Positions 50,076 through 57,989 are shown, numbered from the stretch's first letter. The stretch is DNA of 64,000 nucleotides from Bradyrhizobium sp. NDS-1 (GCF_032918005.1 NZ_CP136628.1:2527501-2591500), one strand, 5' to 3'. The notes: generated from the letters alone by a model not told the origin. Numbers and translations: made by a program.

Positions 50076-50921
50076 CTTGAGGCAGGTCGTGCCAACACGG
50101 CCCGCAGTTGACGGCTTTCGACAAGGCCAAGGTCGAGGCGGCGGTTCTCATCGTTCAGCGATGGATTTTGGCGCGGCTGCGCAATCGGCGTTTCTTCTCG
50201 CTCGCCGAGTTGAACGTCGCGATCCGCATCTTGGTCGACGACCTCAATGCCCGCCTGATGCGCAAGCTCGGTGCCAGCCGCCGTGAGTTCTTCGACACCA
50301 TCGATCGTCCGGCCCTGATGCCGCTGCCAGCCGAGCCCTATCAGTACGCCGAATGGCGCCGCGCGCGCGTGGCGCCGGATTACCACGTCGAAGTTCAGGG
50401 ACACTTCTACTCGGTGCCATCCCGCCTGATCCGCCAGGTCGTCGAGGTGCGGGCCACCGAGGCTACCATCGAGGTGTTCCATCGCGGCACCCGCATCGCC
50501 AGCCACGCACGCTCGGGCTTGAAGCGCCGGCACACGACGATCCCAGAGCACATGCCGAGCGCGCATCGCCGATACGCCTTCTGGACGCCGGCGCGTCTGC
50601 TGGCCGCCGCCGAGAAGATCGGTCCGTCCACGGTCGCGCTGTGCGAGGCGATCATGCGGACAAAGCCCCATCCTGAGCAGGGCTTCCGATCCTGTCTCGG
50701 TATCCTGCGGATGGAGAGGACCTATGGGGCGCAGCGTCTCGAGGCCGCATGCCGCCGTGGTATCAGCATCGGCGCAGCGAGCTATCGGTCGATCGCCTCG
50801 ATCCTCAAGACCGGCCTCGACAAGGCTTTCCTTCCCGACACCACCCCCGACGCCGATCCCATCCAGCACGGCAACATCCGGGGCCGCGGCTACTACCACT
50901 GACCAGCAAGAAGGAGACCTT

Positions 50922-51683
50922 ATGCTCAGCAACCACACCCACGAACGTCTTGCCGCTCTCGGGCTCGCCGGCATGGCCAAGGCCTTCGATGATCAGCAAC
51001 GCCAACCCGACGTCACCGCGCTGACCTTCGAGCAGCGGCTCGGCCTGATGATTGATCGCGAAGCAACCGAGCGGGAGAACAAAAGGCTCACCGTGCGCCT
51101 GAAGTTCGCCTCGCTACGGCAGACTGCAATCATCGAAGATGTCGATCTGCGCGCTCCGCGCGGCATCGACCGCGCCTTCTTTGCCAAGCTCGTCGATGGC
51201 GATTGGATCAGCCGCAAGCAAAATTTGCTCATCACCGGGCCAACTGGCGTCGGCAAGAGCTGGATCGCCTGCGCACTCGGCCACAAGGCATGCCGCGATA
51301 ATCGATCCGTCTTATATCATCGCCTGCCAAGGCTGTTCGAAGCTCTTGCGCTCGCCCGCGGCGACGGACGCTATGCGCGGCTCCTCAAGACGCTATCGAG
51401 GGTCGATTTGCTCATCCTCGATGATTGGGGCCTCGCCCCGCTTACCGGCGAGCAGCGTCGCGATCTCCTCGAAGTCGTCGACGATCGACACCAGCGCGGA
51501 TCGACCATCATCACCAGCCAGGTACCGATCGAAAATTGGCATGAGGTCATCGCCGATCCGACCATCGCCGACGCCGTCCTGGATCGGCTCGTCCACAATG
51601 CTCATCGCCTCACACTCAAGGGAGACAGCATGCGAAAGATCACTGCGCAGCGCGCCAATCTTGACGCAGCCAAGAAAACCTGA
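50922..51683 (+). CDS. istB: IS21 ATPase IstB
   Basis: The 253-residue AAA+ protein starts MLSNHTHERLAALGLAGMA at 50922, after GAAGGAG and 19 nt downstream of istA. Walker A is LLITGPTGVGKSWIACALG and Walker B is VDLLILDDWGLAPL. IstB controls target choice and DNA remodelling for the IS21 transposase. It is intact, but istA is interrupted, so the element is probably immobile unless helped by another copy. Confidence 0.93.
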   Translation: MLSNHTHERLAALGLAGMAKAFDDQQRQPDVTALTFEQRLGLMIDREATERENKRLTVRLKFASLRQTAIIEDVDLRAPRGIDRAFFAKLVDGDWISRKQNLLITGPTGVGKSWIACALGHKACRDNRSVLYHRLPRLFEALALARGDGRYARLLKTLSRVDLLILDDWGLAPLTGEQRRDLLEVVDDRHQRGSTIITSQVPIENWHEVIADPTIADAVLDRLVHNAHRLTLKGDSMRKITAQRANLDAAKKT

Positions 51684-51804
51684 CCCAACTCCTCATGCCG
51701 GCAACGACACCCCGGCCGCCTTCGTCGGAACAGGTGGCCGCCTTCGATCGGAATGCATGGTCGCGTTCAATCGGAATCCCTGGCCGCAATCCCCGGAATC
51801 CGCA

Positions 51805-51908
51805 CTGATCGCCACTCCAAACTGCTTGGCGGCCCGATTGCGGGACATTCCACCCTCAATCGCTGCCACTACGCGCTTGCGAAGATCGAGAGAGTAAGGC
51901 TTGCCCAT
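51805..51908 (-). pseudogene. IS630-family transposase, N-terminal part
   Basis: MGKPYSLDLRKRVVAAIEGG then MSRNRAAKQFGVAIS; the frame continues at 45861 as TAIGWMKRVDETGSVAPG after the IS21 insertion with its CTGATCGC duplication. This is the HTH start of the transposase described at 45018-45861. Confidence 0.85.
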
Positions 51909-51984
51909 CCATGCGGGCCTCCGCCCAGCCAGCATGGTGAATCAGAAATACACTGATTTGGGAATCCCAAATCGATTCAGCCTA

Positions 51985-52249
51985 ACCCCATCCCGCTTTA
52001 GGTCTAAAGCTGCCGGAGATTTTTGATCCATCTTCGGCGATAACGGCGGCATCAATTCGGAACGATCTCATACATGAGGGGCTAGTTGGCGATCTGCCAA
52101 TCGGGCAAACAGTCATTCAGCCGCACTGCACGCTAGAGATGCGAGAGTTTGCAGAAAAGCTTATTCTTAGCCTTTTGGGTGTGCAGACCGGATACTTATC
52201 GACTGCCGGTGGAGATCGGCAACGCCACTTTCTCGACCTGAAGCGTTGA
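51985..52249 (+). pseudogene. Second HEPN gene, 3' part carrying the RNDLIH motif
   Basis: From 51995 the frame reads ALGLKLPEIFDPSSAITAAS, then IRNDLIHEGLVGDLP, then EMREFAEKLILSLLGVQTGY and stops with TGA at 52247-52249. RNDLIH is an R-N-x3-H HEPN active-site motif. Joining 45029 directly to 51985 (one TA removed) leaves the 5' half one base out of frame with this part, so a single-base deletion has also occurred. Reconstructed length is about 300 residues. Confidence 0.55.
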
Positions 52250-52501
52250 CAGGCGGCGGAGCAATTTTGTCCGCAGCGTGGGTCAAGAAGGAGCAATTGA
52301 CCCCAAGGGCTCGAATTGGGTGGGGCATCGTTCGTGGCGATCTGGCGCTTCGAACCCCGAAAAGCCAATCGCGATGTCACAAACTCGCAAAGAAAACCGC
52401 ATAGTCTATGCCTTCCGCAAAATTTGAAGGTCGGACCCGGACGGGGAAGTGAGCCACCCCTGGCGCGCGAGTGTTGTTCTAACATTTGGGATATTCGGCA
52501 T

Positions 52502-52705
52502 ATGGCGTACGATGCAGCTACAGTGCAGATGCTTCGCAAAATTTTAGATGAAATCCTTGCCAGCGAGACGTTCATTCGGCAAAAGCACCGTTCTGCTGTA
52601 GAGGTCGCAGAGCGCGTTCTGTGGCTTGTCTCGCACGGTGAGCGGGAGCCCGCGGCAATCAAAGAACACGTGCTGAACGAGTTTTTGACATACGCTGCTG
52701 CGTGA
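52502..52705 (+). CDS. Small conserved protein (~67 aa)
   Basis: The ATG at 52502 starts MAYDAATVQMLRKILDEILA and SETFIRQKHRSAVEVAERVL, ending NEFLTYAAA. It is helical and soluble, resembling small proteins widespread in rhizobial genomes. The longer frame from 52316 has an unlikely N-terminus. Function unknown. It lies between the HEPN relic and the integrase relic, and codon use looks normal. Confidence 0.5.
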   Translation: MAYDAATVQMLRKILDEILASETFIRQKHRSAVEVAERVLWLVSHGEREPAAIKEHVLNEFLTYAAA

Positions 52706-52710
52706 TTGCA

Positions 52711-53130
52711 CTAAGCCGCCGCGCCAATCGCCTTCCGACGCAGTGCGCTGGATACGTACTCCGCGATCGCGTCTACGGCCTGCCGCTTCTCAGTCTGCAT
52801 GTCGTATCGGTCATACGTCAGCTGCCGACAATGGCATGATGGGTGAGCGCCTCGGTCGTGTCGCGCGGGATACCCACGGCGCGCGCCCAGGTCGTCGCTG
52901 ATCGGCGCGCATCGTGGGGAGACCATTCGGCCATTTTCAGCTTCTGCCGGAGACGGCGGACTGCTTGCGACAGGGCGTGACGGTCAATCGGCTTGTCGCC
53001 TTTGCCTCGCGTGGACGGGAAGACGTAGGGGCTGTCCTTATACAGTCTCTCGGCAAGCGCTCGCTTGATGAGCTGCATGCGTTCATGGGGCTCGGTAAGT
53101 CTTTGAAAACAAAGGCTCGAACTGGGTGGG
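52711..53130 (-). pseudogene. Tyrosine recombinase/integrase, C-terminal remnant
   Basis: The minus strand reads DSPYVFPSTRGKGDKPIDRH, WSPHDARRSATTWARAVGIP (the HxxR box) and RDTTEALTHHAIVGS. After a frameshift near 52820, YDRYDMQTEKRQAVDAIAEY provides the nucleophilic Tyr. The catalytic domain of a phage/island integrase is present but broken, and the N-terminal arm-binding and core-binding domains are missing. Its position 1.1 kb from a tRNA-Pro fragment fits a former island or prophage integrase acting at that tRNA. Confidence 0.8.
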
Positions 53131-53186
53131 TGAGCGTATGATTCGCTCTCCTGACTCGAACTCCCGACGAGGCACTATCCGCTTTA

Positions 53187-54019
53187 GGGTCTGTTGAGAT
53201 TCATCTGGAATGGATGACGGCGGTAGCGAGGTAGATCATTGCCTCGAAACGGCCGTCTGTCTTGTCGCATCGCATTGCGATGCGTTTGAATTCCTTCAGC
53301 TTGCCGAAGAAATTCTCGATCAGGTGGCGCCATTTGTAAATGTCCTTGTCGATGTCGAGAGGCTTGGCGCGCCTGGGATGCTGCGAGATGACGATCTTCG
53401 CCCTGCGTTCGTTCAGGTCTTCGATGATCCAGTTGGAATCAAAAGCCTTGTCGGCGATCAAGCCGCCGAATTCGATATCCTTGATCAGGGGCGCGACACC
53501 GACGGTGTCGAAGCGGTGGCCAGGGAGCAGGATGAACCGCACCAGATTCCCGAGCGCGTCGGTCAGCGCGAGGATTTTGGTGGTCCAGCCGCCCTTCGAC
53601 TTGCCGATCGTCTGATTTTTGGTCCCCCTTTTGCTCCCTGCGCGTGGCGGTGAACTTTGACGATTGTCGCATCGACCATGGCGAACTCCATGTCCGGATC
53701 ATCCGATACAACATCGAAAATCCGCTTGAAAACGCCGGCCTTCACCCAATCGCGATAGCGCTTGAACACCGTATTCCAGTTGCCGAACGTCGGCGGCAGA
53801 TCTCTCCATGGGCTGCCCGTGCGCGCGATCCAAAGCACAGCCTCAAGAAACAAACGATTGTCGCCCCCTGTGGGGCCAGGATCGGTCGGCTTGCCCAAAC
53901 AAAGCGGCTCCATCTTCGTCCATTGGGCATCCGTCAAAACGAATCGGTGCATTCAAAACTCCTTTCGGAGCTTGAATCATGGACGTTCCAATTTGTGAAT
54001 CCCGATTCTCAACAGACCC
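53187..54019 (-). mobile_element. IS5-family (IS427-like) insertion sequence, copy 2
   Basis: This 833-bp element is nearly identical to copy 1 but inverted, with TA at 53185-53186 and 54020-54021. Flanks CTTTA and TAAAG show it landed in the centre of the palindrome GCTTTAAAGC. Confidence 0.93.
53201..53952 (-). CDS. IS5-family transposase, copy 2 (programmed frameshift)
   Basis: Same two-frame layout as copy 1: MHRFVLTDAQWTKMEPLC at 53952, the catalytic Asp in FAMVDATIVKVHRH, then the second frame with YKWRHLIENFFGKLKEFKR to 53201. Differences from copy 1 include Pro for Arg in GPTGG and Val for Ala in KAGVFKRIF, consistent with separate histories since transposition. Both catalytic halves are intact, so it may be active. 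Confidence 0.9.
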
Positions 54020-54021
54020 TA

Positions 54022-54254
54022 AAGCGCGTTTAGAACCCACTGCGGATGCTTCCCTTTCCGAGCGGATCTAGTGGTGTCGATTTTGAACCTACTCGGATCG
54101 CTTGACACATGCTCGGCTCGATGTCTCAGCGAGCGCCGTTCTCATTCCAAAGCGCCGCAACGAAATCGCAACGAATTGGGTGAAACGACCGTGAACAAAA
54201 CGGGCCGGAAAGGCATGCCACGGCAAGAAAAATCAACAACTTAGAAGTTATTCA
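54022..54254. other. Island-end spacer before the tRNA fragment
   Basis: No gene. The sequence turns AT-richer just before the tRNA fragment (AATCAACAACTTAGAAG). Confidence 0.3.
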
Positions 54255-54304
54255 CTGCGTTCGGGACGCAGGGGTCGCAGGTTCGAATCCTGCCACTCCG
54301 ACCA
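54255..54304 (+). other. 3' fragment of tRNA-Pro(CGG): island attachment site
   Basis: CTGCG-TTCGGGA-CGCAG is an anticodon arm with CGG anticodon. It is followed by a variable loop, the T-arm GCAGG-TTCGAAT-CCTGC and the 3' acceptor strand CACTCCG-A-CCA. No D-arm or 5' acceptor strand lies upstream, so this is a 50-nt duplicated tRNA end, as left by integrase-mediated insertion. The intact tRNA-Pro should lie at the other island end, outside the window. Confidence 0.82.
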
Positions 54305-54683
54305 TTCTTCCAAAAGTCGACGTTTTCCAGAGGCTTGGCCGACCGGCCGCCGGCGCCTCGGAACGCCTTTCTGCAACGATTTTCGGGGCGGGTCCACGGC
54401 CGATTTGGCCGGGCAGGGCCGCTTGTTCCGGCGGCATGGCTTGCCATGGGGCGATCCCGAGGGGAAGCGTTGCGAGGTGGATCAGAGGACACCGCGCCGC
54501 CCTCATGGAGTCGAAGCGCCGTCCCTTTGATGCGACCGCAATGACCTCACGAAGCGCCGCGTCCCACCGCATACCTGTGCTCGGGATAACCGGTTGCTCT
54601 TCGGTCAGGCCGACGGCTAGATGAGTGCACATTCGATTGCGCGTTCGAGAGCGCGATCGGCCAATAAGAAAAGGCTGGAAATC
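54305..54683. other. Intergenic spacer at island/core boundary
   Basis: No gene. Minus-strand frames here that end GFEPATPASRTQ or GRIRTCDP are translations of the tRNA fragment in reverse and are not proteins. Confidence 0.4.
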
Positions 54684-55658
54684 ATGAACAAGAAAATGCT
54701 GGCGCTCGTCGCAGCTTTTGGCTTCGCCACCTGCGGATCAGCGTGGGGGGCGTGGCCGGACGACAAGCCCATCGAAGTCGTGGTCGGCTTTGCGCCCGGC
54801 GGCGGCACCGATGTCATGGCGCGTAAGCTCCTGCCCTTTGTCGAGCGCGCGCTTGGCGGCAAGGCGAAATTTGTCGTCCTGAACAAGCCCGGCGCCGGCG
54901 GAGAGATCGCGTTTACCTCGATCGCGCGCGGGGCGCCCGACGGCTATGCGATCGGTGTCGTCAATGTGCCCGGCTACAACTTCCTGCCCATGACCCGCAA
55001 GACCCAATACACTACGGACGAGATTCGGCTGGTCGCACGGGTCGTCGAAGATCCGAACGTGATCGTGGTGCCGGCGAGCAGCAGATTCGGCGATCTGCCG
55101 GCTGTCATTGCTGCGCTTCGCAGCAAGCCCGGGTCGGTGAGCTTCGGTCACAATGGTGCCGGAACGAACGGTCATCTGGCCATTCGCATGCTCGCGGCCG
55201 TCGCGAAGGTCGAGCCCAACGAAATCTCCTACAGAGGAACGGCGGCGCAGCGCACCGATCTGTTGGGTGGGCATCTGGACGTCGGGATGGTCACGCTCAG
55301 CGAGATTCCCGAGCTGCATGGCACCAACAAGGGACCACTTCGCGTCATCGCGATCCTGTCGAAGAAGCGCTTTGCAGCCCTGCCCGACGTTCCGACGGCA
55401 GAAGAGATGGGCTTACCGGTCATGACGACGGCCGAGCGCGGTTTTGCTGTCCCCAAGGGCGTTCCAGACGACATCGTCAAGAAGCTGGAAGCCGGGATCG
55501 CGGAGGGCCTGCGTAGTCCGGAATACCTGACGGGGTCGCCCGGGGATGAGCCGGTGATCGCCTTCATGCCTGGCGCGGAGTGGCAGAAACGTCTCGACGA
55601 GATGTCCGAGACCCTGCGTCCTTTCGCCGAGCAGATGCGGGCAAGCGAACAGAAGTAA
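54684..55658 (+). CDS. TctC-family periplasmic substrate-binding protein
   Basis: The ATG at 54684, after AAGGCTGGAA, gives a 324-residue protein with signal peptide MNKKMLALVAAFGFATCGSA. It continues PIEVVVGFAPGGGTDVMARK, the classic Bug/TctC ligand-loop motif, and later GSVSFGHNGAGTNGHLA. Such proteins capture carboxylates or aromatic acids for tripartite (TctABC) or other transport systems. No tctA or tctB lies nearby, as is common for this family. An ATG 21 codons upstream would place charged residues before the signal sequence and is less likely. Confidence 0.9.
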   Translation: MNKKMLALVAAFGFATCGSAWGAWPDDKPIEVVVGFAPGGGTDVMARKLLPFVERALGGKAKFVVLNKPGAGGEIAFTSIARGAPDGYAIGVVNVPGYNFLPMTRKTQYTTDEIRLVARVVEDPNVIVVPASSRFGDLPAVIAALRSKPGSVSFGHNGAGTNGHLAIRMLAAVAKVEPNEISYRGTAAQRTDLLGGHLDVGMVTLSEIPELHGTNKGPLRVIAILSKKRFAALPDVPTAEEMGLPVMTTAERGFAVPKGVPDDIVKKLEAGIAEGLRSPEYLTGSPGDEPVIAFMPGAEWQKRLDEMSETLRPFAEQMRASEQK

Positions 55659-55684
55659 CTCTGTTGCGAGCGGCTGTGGCGCGG

Positions 55685-56011
55685 CTACCTTCGCGCCACC
55701 AGCATCCCCACCAGAAACGCCACCATCAACGACGGCAGCGGCGCCTCGCGCACCATGTCGCGCACGACGTCCGGCCAGTGCTGCTCCGGGACCAATCTTG
55801 GCGAGCGCACGTTCGGCGTCGGCTCGATGCCCCAGTGTGATGCGAGCTCGGCGATCTCGCTTTGCGCGAGGCGCACGTCGTCGCGGACGCGGAAGATGGC
55901 GGCTTCGGCGCGTTCGCGCGGCGCGAGCTGCATCAGCGTCGCGATCGCCGTGCGCAACGTCATCTCGCCAAAACCTTGCAGGCGCACCTGCTCCTCGGGG
56001 TCGGACGTCAT
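55685..56011 (-). CDS. Small hypothetical protein with C-terminal membrane anchor
   Basis: From MTSDPEEQVRLQGF at 56011 the frame encodes about 108 residues, ending PLPSLMVAFLVGMLVARR, a hydrophobic C-terminal anchor. The helical middle (LMQLAPRERAEAAIFRVRDD) suggests a stress-type ElaB/YqjD-like protein, not proven. An upstream ATG at 56053 adds MSHCEGFRRCEGFR, encoded by a direct repeat of ATCCCTCACAG and probably not translated. Confidence 0.55.
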   Translation of the reverse strand: MTSDPEEQVRLQGFGEMTLRTAIATLMQLAPRERAEAAIFRVRDDVRLAQSEIAELASHWGIEPTPNVRSPRLVPEQHWPDVVRDMVREAPLPSLMVAFLVGMLVARR

Positions 56012-56039
56012 GCGAAATCCCTCACAGCGCCTAAATCCC

Positions 56040-56153
56040 TCACAGTGCGACATGGCGCGCGATGATGAAGGCCGCCGCTGCGCGCAGCACCAGCGTGGAG
56101 ACCGCGCCGGCCACGCCGCGCGCGAGGTCGGCTCGCGTCAGGTGCTTGGCCAT
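56040..56153 (-). CDS. Very small membrane protein (37 aa)
   Basis: The ATG at 56151-56153 opens MAKHLTRADLARGVAGAVST, continues with the hydrophobic stretch LVLRAAAAFIIARHVAL, and stops at 56040. It lies just upstream of the preceding anchor protein on the same strand and may be co-expressed. It is too short to place in a family. Confidence 0.4.
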   Translation of the reverse strand: MAKHLTRADLARGVAGAVSTLVLRAAAAFIIARHVAL

Positions 56154-56230
56154 GATCGCGCTCCATGCCCTCAAGGAAATGGCGGGCGTGGAGCTTGGTT
56201 CCCTGGCACGCCGGCGAACCGCCGCCGGAC

Positions 56231-56455
56231 TTACTTCCGCAGCAGCTCGCTCAACGCCGCCGTCGCCTCGGCGCAGCGGATGTCGTCGATCTCGCGCGAC
56301 AGGCTGAGCGCGCTCGTTCTCAGCTCTTCGAGCGTCCAGCTATCCGGATGTTGGCTTTCGAGCTGAGCCAGACGCTTGTTCAGATCGTCTAGTTTCGATT
56401 GGAGCTGCCCGGTGCTGGCGTTCCCATTCACTTTCCAAACGCGTTGTGCACGCAT
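56231..56455 (-). CDS. Small hypothetical protein with coiled coil
   Basis: From MRAQRVWKVNGNASTGQLQS at 56455 the 74-residue product has a heptad-rich section (LDDLNKRLAQLESQHPDSWT) and ends AALSELLRK. The open frame extends to 56716, but no better start was seen. It faces the carbamoylase gene divergently. Function unknown. Confidence 0.45.
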   Translation of the reverse strand: MRAQRVWKVNGNASTGQLQSKLDDLNKRLAQLESQHPDSWTLEELRTSALSLSREIDDIRCAEATAALSELLRK

Positions 56456-56729
56456 CGTCGTTCCCCTGATCGTCTCACGGCCTTGTGAGAGCGGTTCGTG
56501 GCCGGAATGGGAGTTTGTTTTGTCCGGCTTCAGACGGTGGGGAACCGTTGCAAATTCGCAACGAAGTTCCGGATTCCGCGAGCGACCCGCGGCCAGCCGC
56601 ACGATGATACCCGCAGGCACGGAATTTGATTGTGTCCTATCCTGACGATGGGCGAGCCGGCCTGTGCGCGCGGTGCGGCGCTCGATAGGCTCAGGCCCGA
56701 ACGCGCTCCGGGACATGAGGGAACGACCC

Positions 56730-57689
56730 GTGCCGAGATTTGTAACTGTCGCAGCCGGCCAGCTTGGGCCGATCGCGAGGACCGAGACCAGGGTCGAAGT
56801 GGTGGCCCGGCTGATGGCCTTGATGCGCGAGGCGAAGGCCTGCAGCTGCGACCTGATCGTCTATCCCGAGCTCGCGCTGACGACGTTTTTTCCGCGCTGG
56901 TACTTTGAGGATCAGGCCGAGATCGACGGCTTCTTCGAGCGCGAGATGCCGGGCCCGGAGACGCGAGGCCTGTTCGATCTGGCACGCGAGCTCGGGATCG
57001 GCTTCTGTCTCGGCTATGCCGAGCTGACGGTCGAGGCCGGAATTGTCAGGCGCTACAACACGTCCATCCTCGTCGACAGAAGCGGCACGATCGCCTTGAA
57101 GTATCGCAAGGTCCATCTGCCCGGCCATGCCGAGCACGAGCCGTGGCGCAAGTTTCAGCATCTGGAAAAGCGCTATTTCGAGCCCGGCAGCGGCTTCGAC
57201 GTCGCCAGCGCGTTCGGCGGCGTGATGGGCATGGCGATCTGCAACGATCGCCGCTGGAGCGAGACCTATCGGGTGATGGGTCTGCAGGGCGTCGAGATGG
57301 TGATGATCGGCTACAACACGCCGGTGCACAATCCGCCCGCGCCGGAGCATGACGATCTCTCGCTGTTTCACAACCACCTGGTGATGCAGGCCGGCGCCTA
57401 CCAGAACGGCACCTTCGTGGTCGGCGTCGCCAAGGCCGGTCTCGAGGAGGGTGTGGACCACATCGGCGGCAGCTGCATCATCGCGCCCTCGGGCGAGATC
57501 ATCGCGCGATGCGCGACCAAGGGCGACGAAGTCGCGCTGGCGCGCTGCGATCTCGATCTCTGCAATTCCTACAAGCGCACCACCTTCAATTTCGACGTCC
57601 ACCGCCAGCCGCAGACCTATGGGCTGATCGTGGAGCGCAAGGGGGTGACGACGATGGCGGATGGAATGCCGGCGCGGGCGAGGGAGTAA
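56730..57689 (+). CDS. hyuC: N-carbamoyl-D-amino-acid amidohydrolase (nitrilase superfamily)
   Basis: The GTG at 56730 is preceded by GAGGGA at optimal spacing, giving MPRFVTVAAGQLGPIART and a 319-residue enzyme. The nitrilase triad is visible: Glu in VYPELALTTFFPRW, Lys in ALKYRKVHLPGH, Cys in MGMAICNDRRWSETYR. The GYNTPVHNPPAPEHDD and HRQPQTYGLI segments match D-carbamoylases. It would release D-amino acids, ammonia and CO2 from N-carbamoyl-D-amino acids. It lies 1.2 kb upstream of the purine-breakdown cluster, which also handles ureides, but no hydantoinase is adjacent. ATG at 56715 is an alternative start. Confidence 0.9.
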   Translation: MPRFVTVAAGQLGPIARTETRVEVVARLMALMREAKACSCDLIVYPELALTTFFPRWYFEDQAEIDGFFEREMPGPETRGLFDLARELGIGFCLGYAELTVEAGIVRRYNTSILVDRSGTIALKYRKVHLPGHAEHEPWRKFQHLEKRYFEPGSGFDVASAFGGVMGMAICNDRRWSETYRVMGLQGVEMVMIGYNTPVHNPPAPEHDDLSLFHNHLVMQAGAYQNGTFVVGVAKAGLEEGVDHIGGSCIIAPSGEIIARCATKGDEVALARCDLDLCNSYKRTTFNFDVHRQPQTYGLIVERKGVTTMADGMPARARE

Positions 57690-57989
57690 GGCTCTCATCC
57701 GGGCTACCGCTCCAATACCGTCGCCTGTGTCGCCCTCTGTCAATCCACCTGCGCAAAAATATTCCACTTTACCGAAATTCGGTTTCGGCGTATGTGTCGT
57801 GCATCCCGGCTCACTCAAGAGGGGCGATCATGAGGTCGTCATTTTCGCGAGCCGGGTCTGCGGTGGACGCGGAGCGTCGGCGCGAGAGGTGCGGGCAGGG
57901 CGGGTAGTCCCTGTGAGCCCGTAACCGCGTGCGGACGACGGCGCTGCCAGGCTTCGTCTCGCTGTAAGTTTCCGGCTCCGTCGACAGGG
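57690..57989. other. Intergenic, no gene recognised
   Basis: Nothing beyond short frames. Confidence 0.3.

Larger units (their letters stand above)
46803..50127 (-). mobile_element. Serine-recombinase transposable element inside istA
   Basis: A 3.3-kb insert is bounded by 9-bp direct repeats CGACAAGGC (46803-46811 and 50119-50127) in the istA reading frame. On the minus strand it carries DUF5372, HTH, a small coupled ORF and a large serine recombinase. The arrangement recalls the repeated y4bA-y4bD-type cassette of rhizobial symbiotic plasmids. Confidence 0.8.
46045..50902 (+). pseudogene. istA: IS21 transposase IstA, interrupted by the serine-recombinase element
   Basis: Exon-like part 1 (46045-46811) starts MPAERLPMRKIREVLRLKYS after a GGGAGG site and holds the integrase-type DDE core (EKLFVDFAGDTVPVFDG, GGVPKALVCDNLKAGV). 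It ends at RKPRDKA. Part 2 resumes exactly at 50128 ([20 protein letters not shown]) and runs to 50902. Joined, the protein is 513 residues, the normal IstA length, with no frameshift at the junction. The insertion between them inactivates the gene, but precise excision would restore it. Confidence 0.9.
45862..51804 (+). mobile_element. IS21-family element (~2.6 kb net), carrying a nested serine-recombinase element
   Basis: Ends TGCGGAATCCGAGG and complement TGCGGATTCCGGGG are flanked by an 8-bp duplication CTGATCGC (45854-45861 and 51805-51812) inside the IS630 transposase gene. Net length without the inner insert is about 2.63 kb, as expected for istA-istB elements. Confidence 0.92.
45030..51982 (-). 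mobile_element. IS630-family element (~1.0 kb net), carrying a nested IS21 and inserted in HEPN gene 2
   Basis: Outer ends GCCTGAGTT (45030) and, reading inward, GGCTGAATC (51982) form a degenerate inverted repeat, flanked by TA at 45028-45029 and 51983-51984. Removing the IS21 element and its 8-bp duplication leaves about 1002 bp, a normal IS630 length. Confidence 0.8.

Noticed and set aside
54241..54632. Minus-strand ORFs ending GFEPATPASRTQ and GRIRTCDP
   Set aside because: These are translations of the antisense of the tRNA-Pro fragment, a common annotation artefact.
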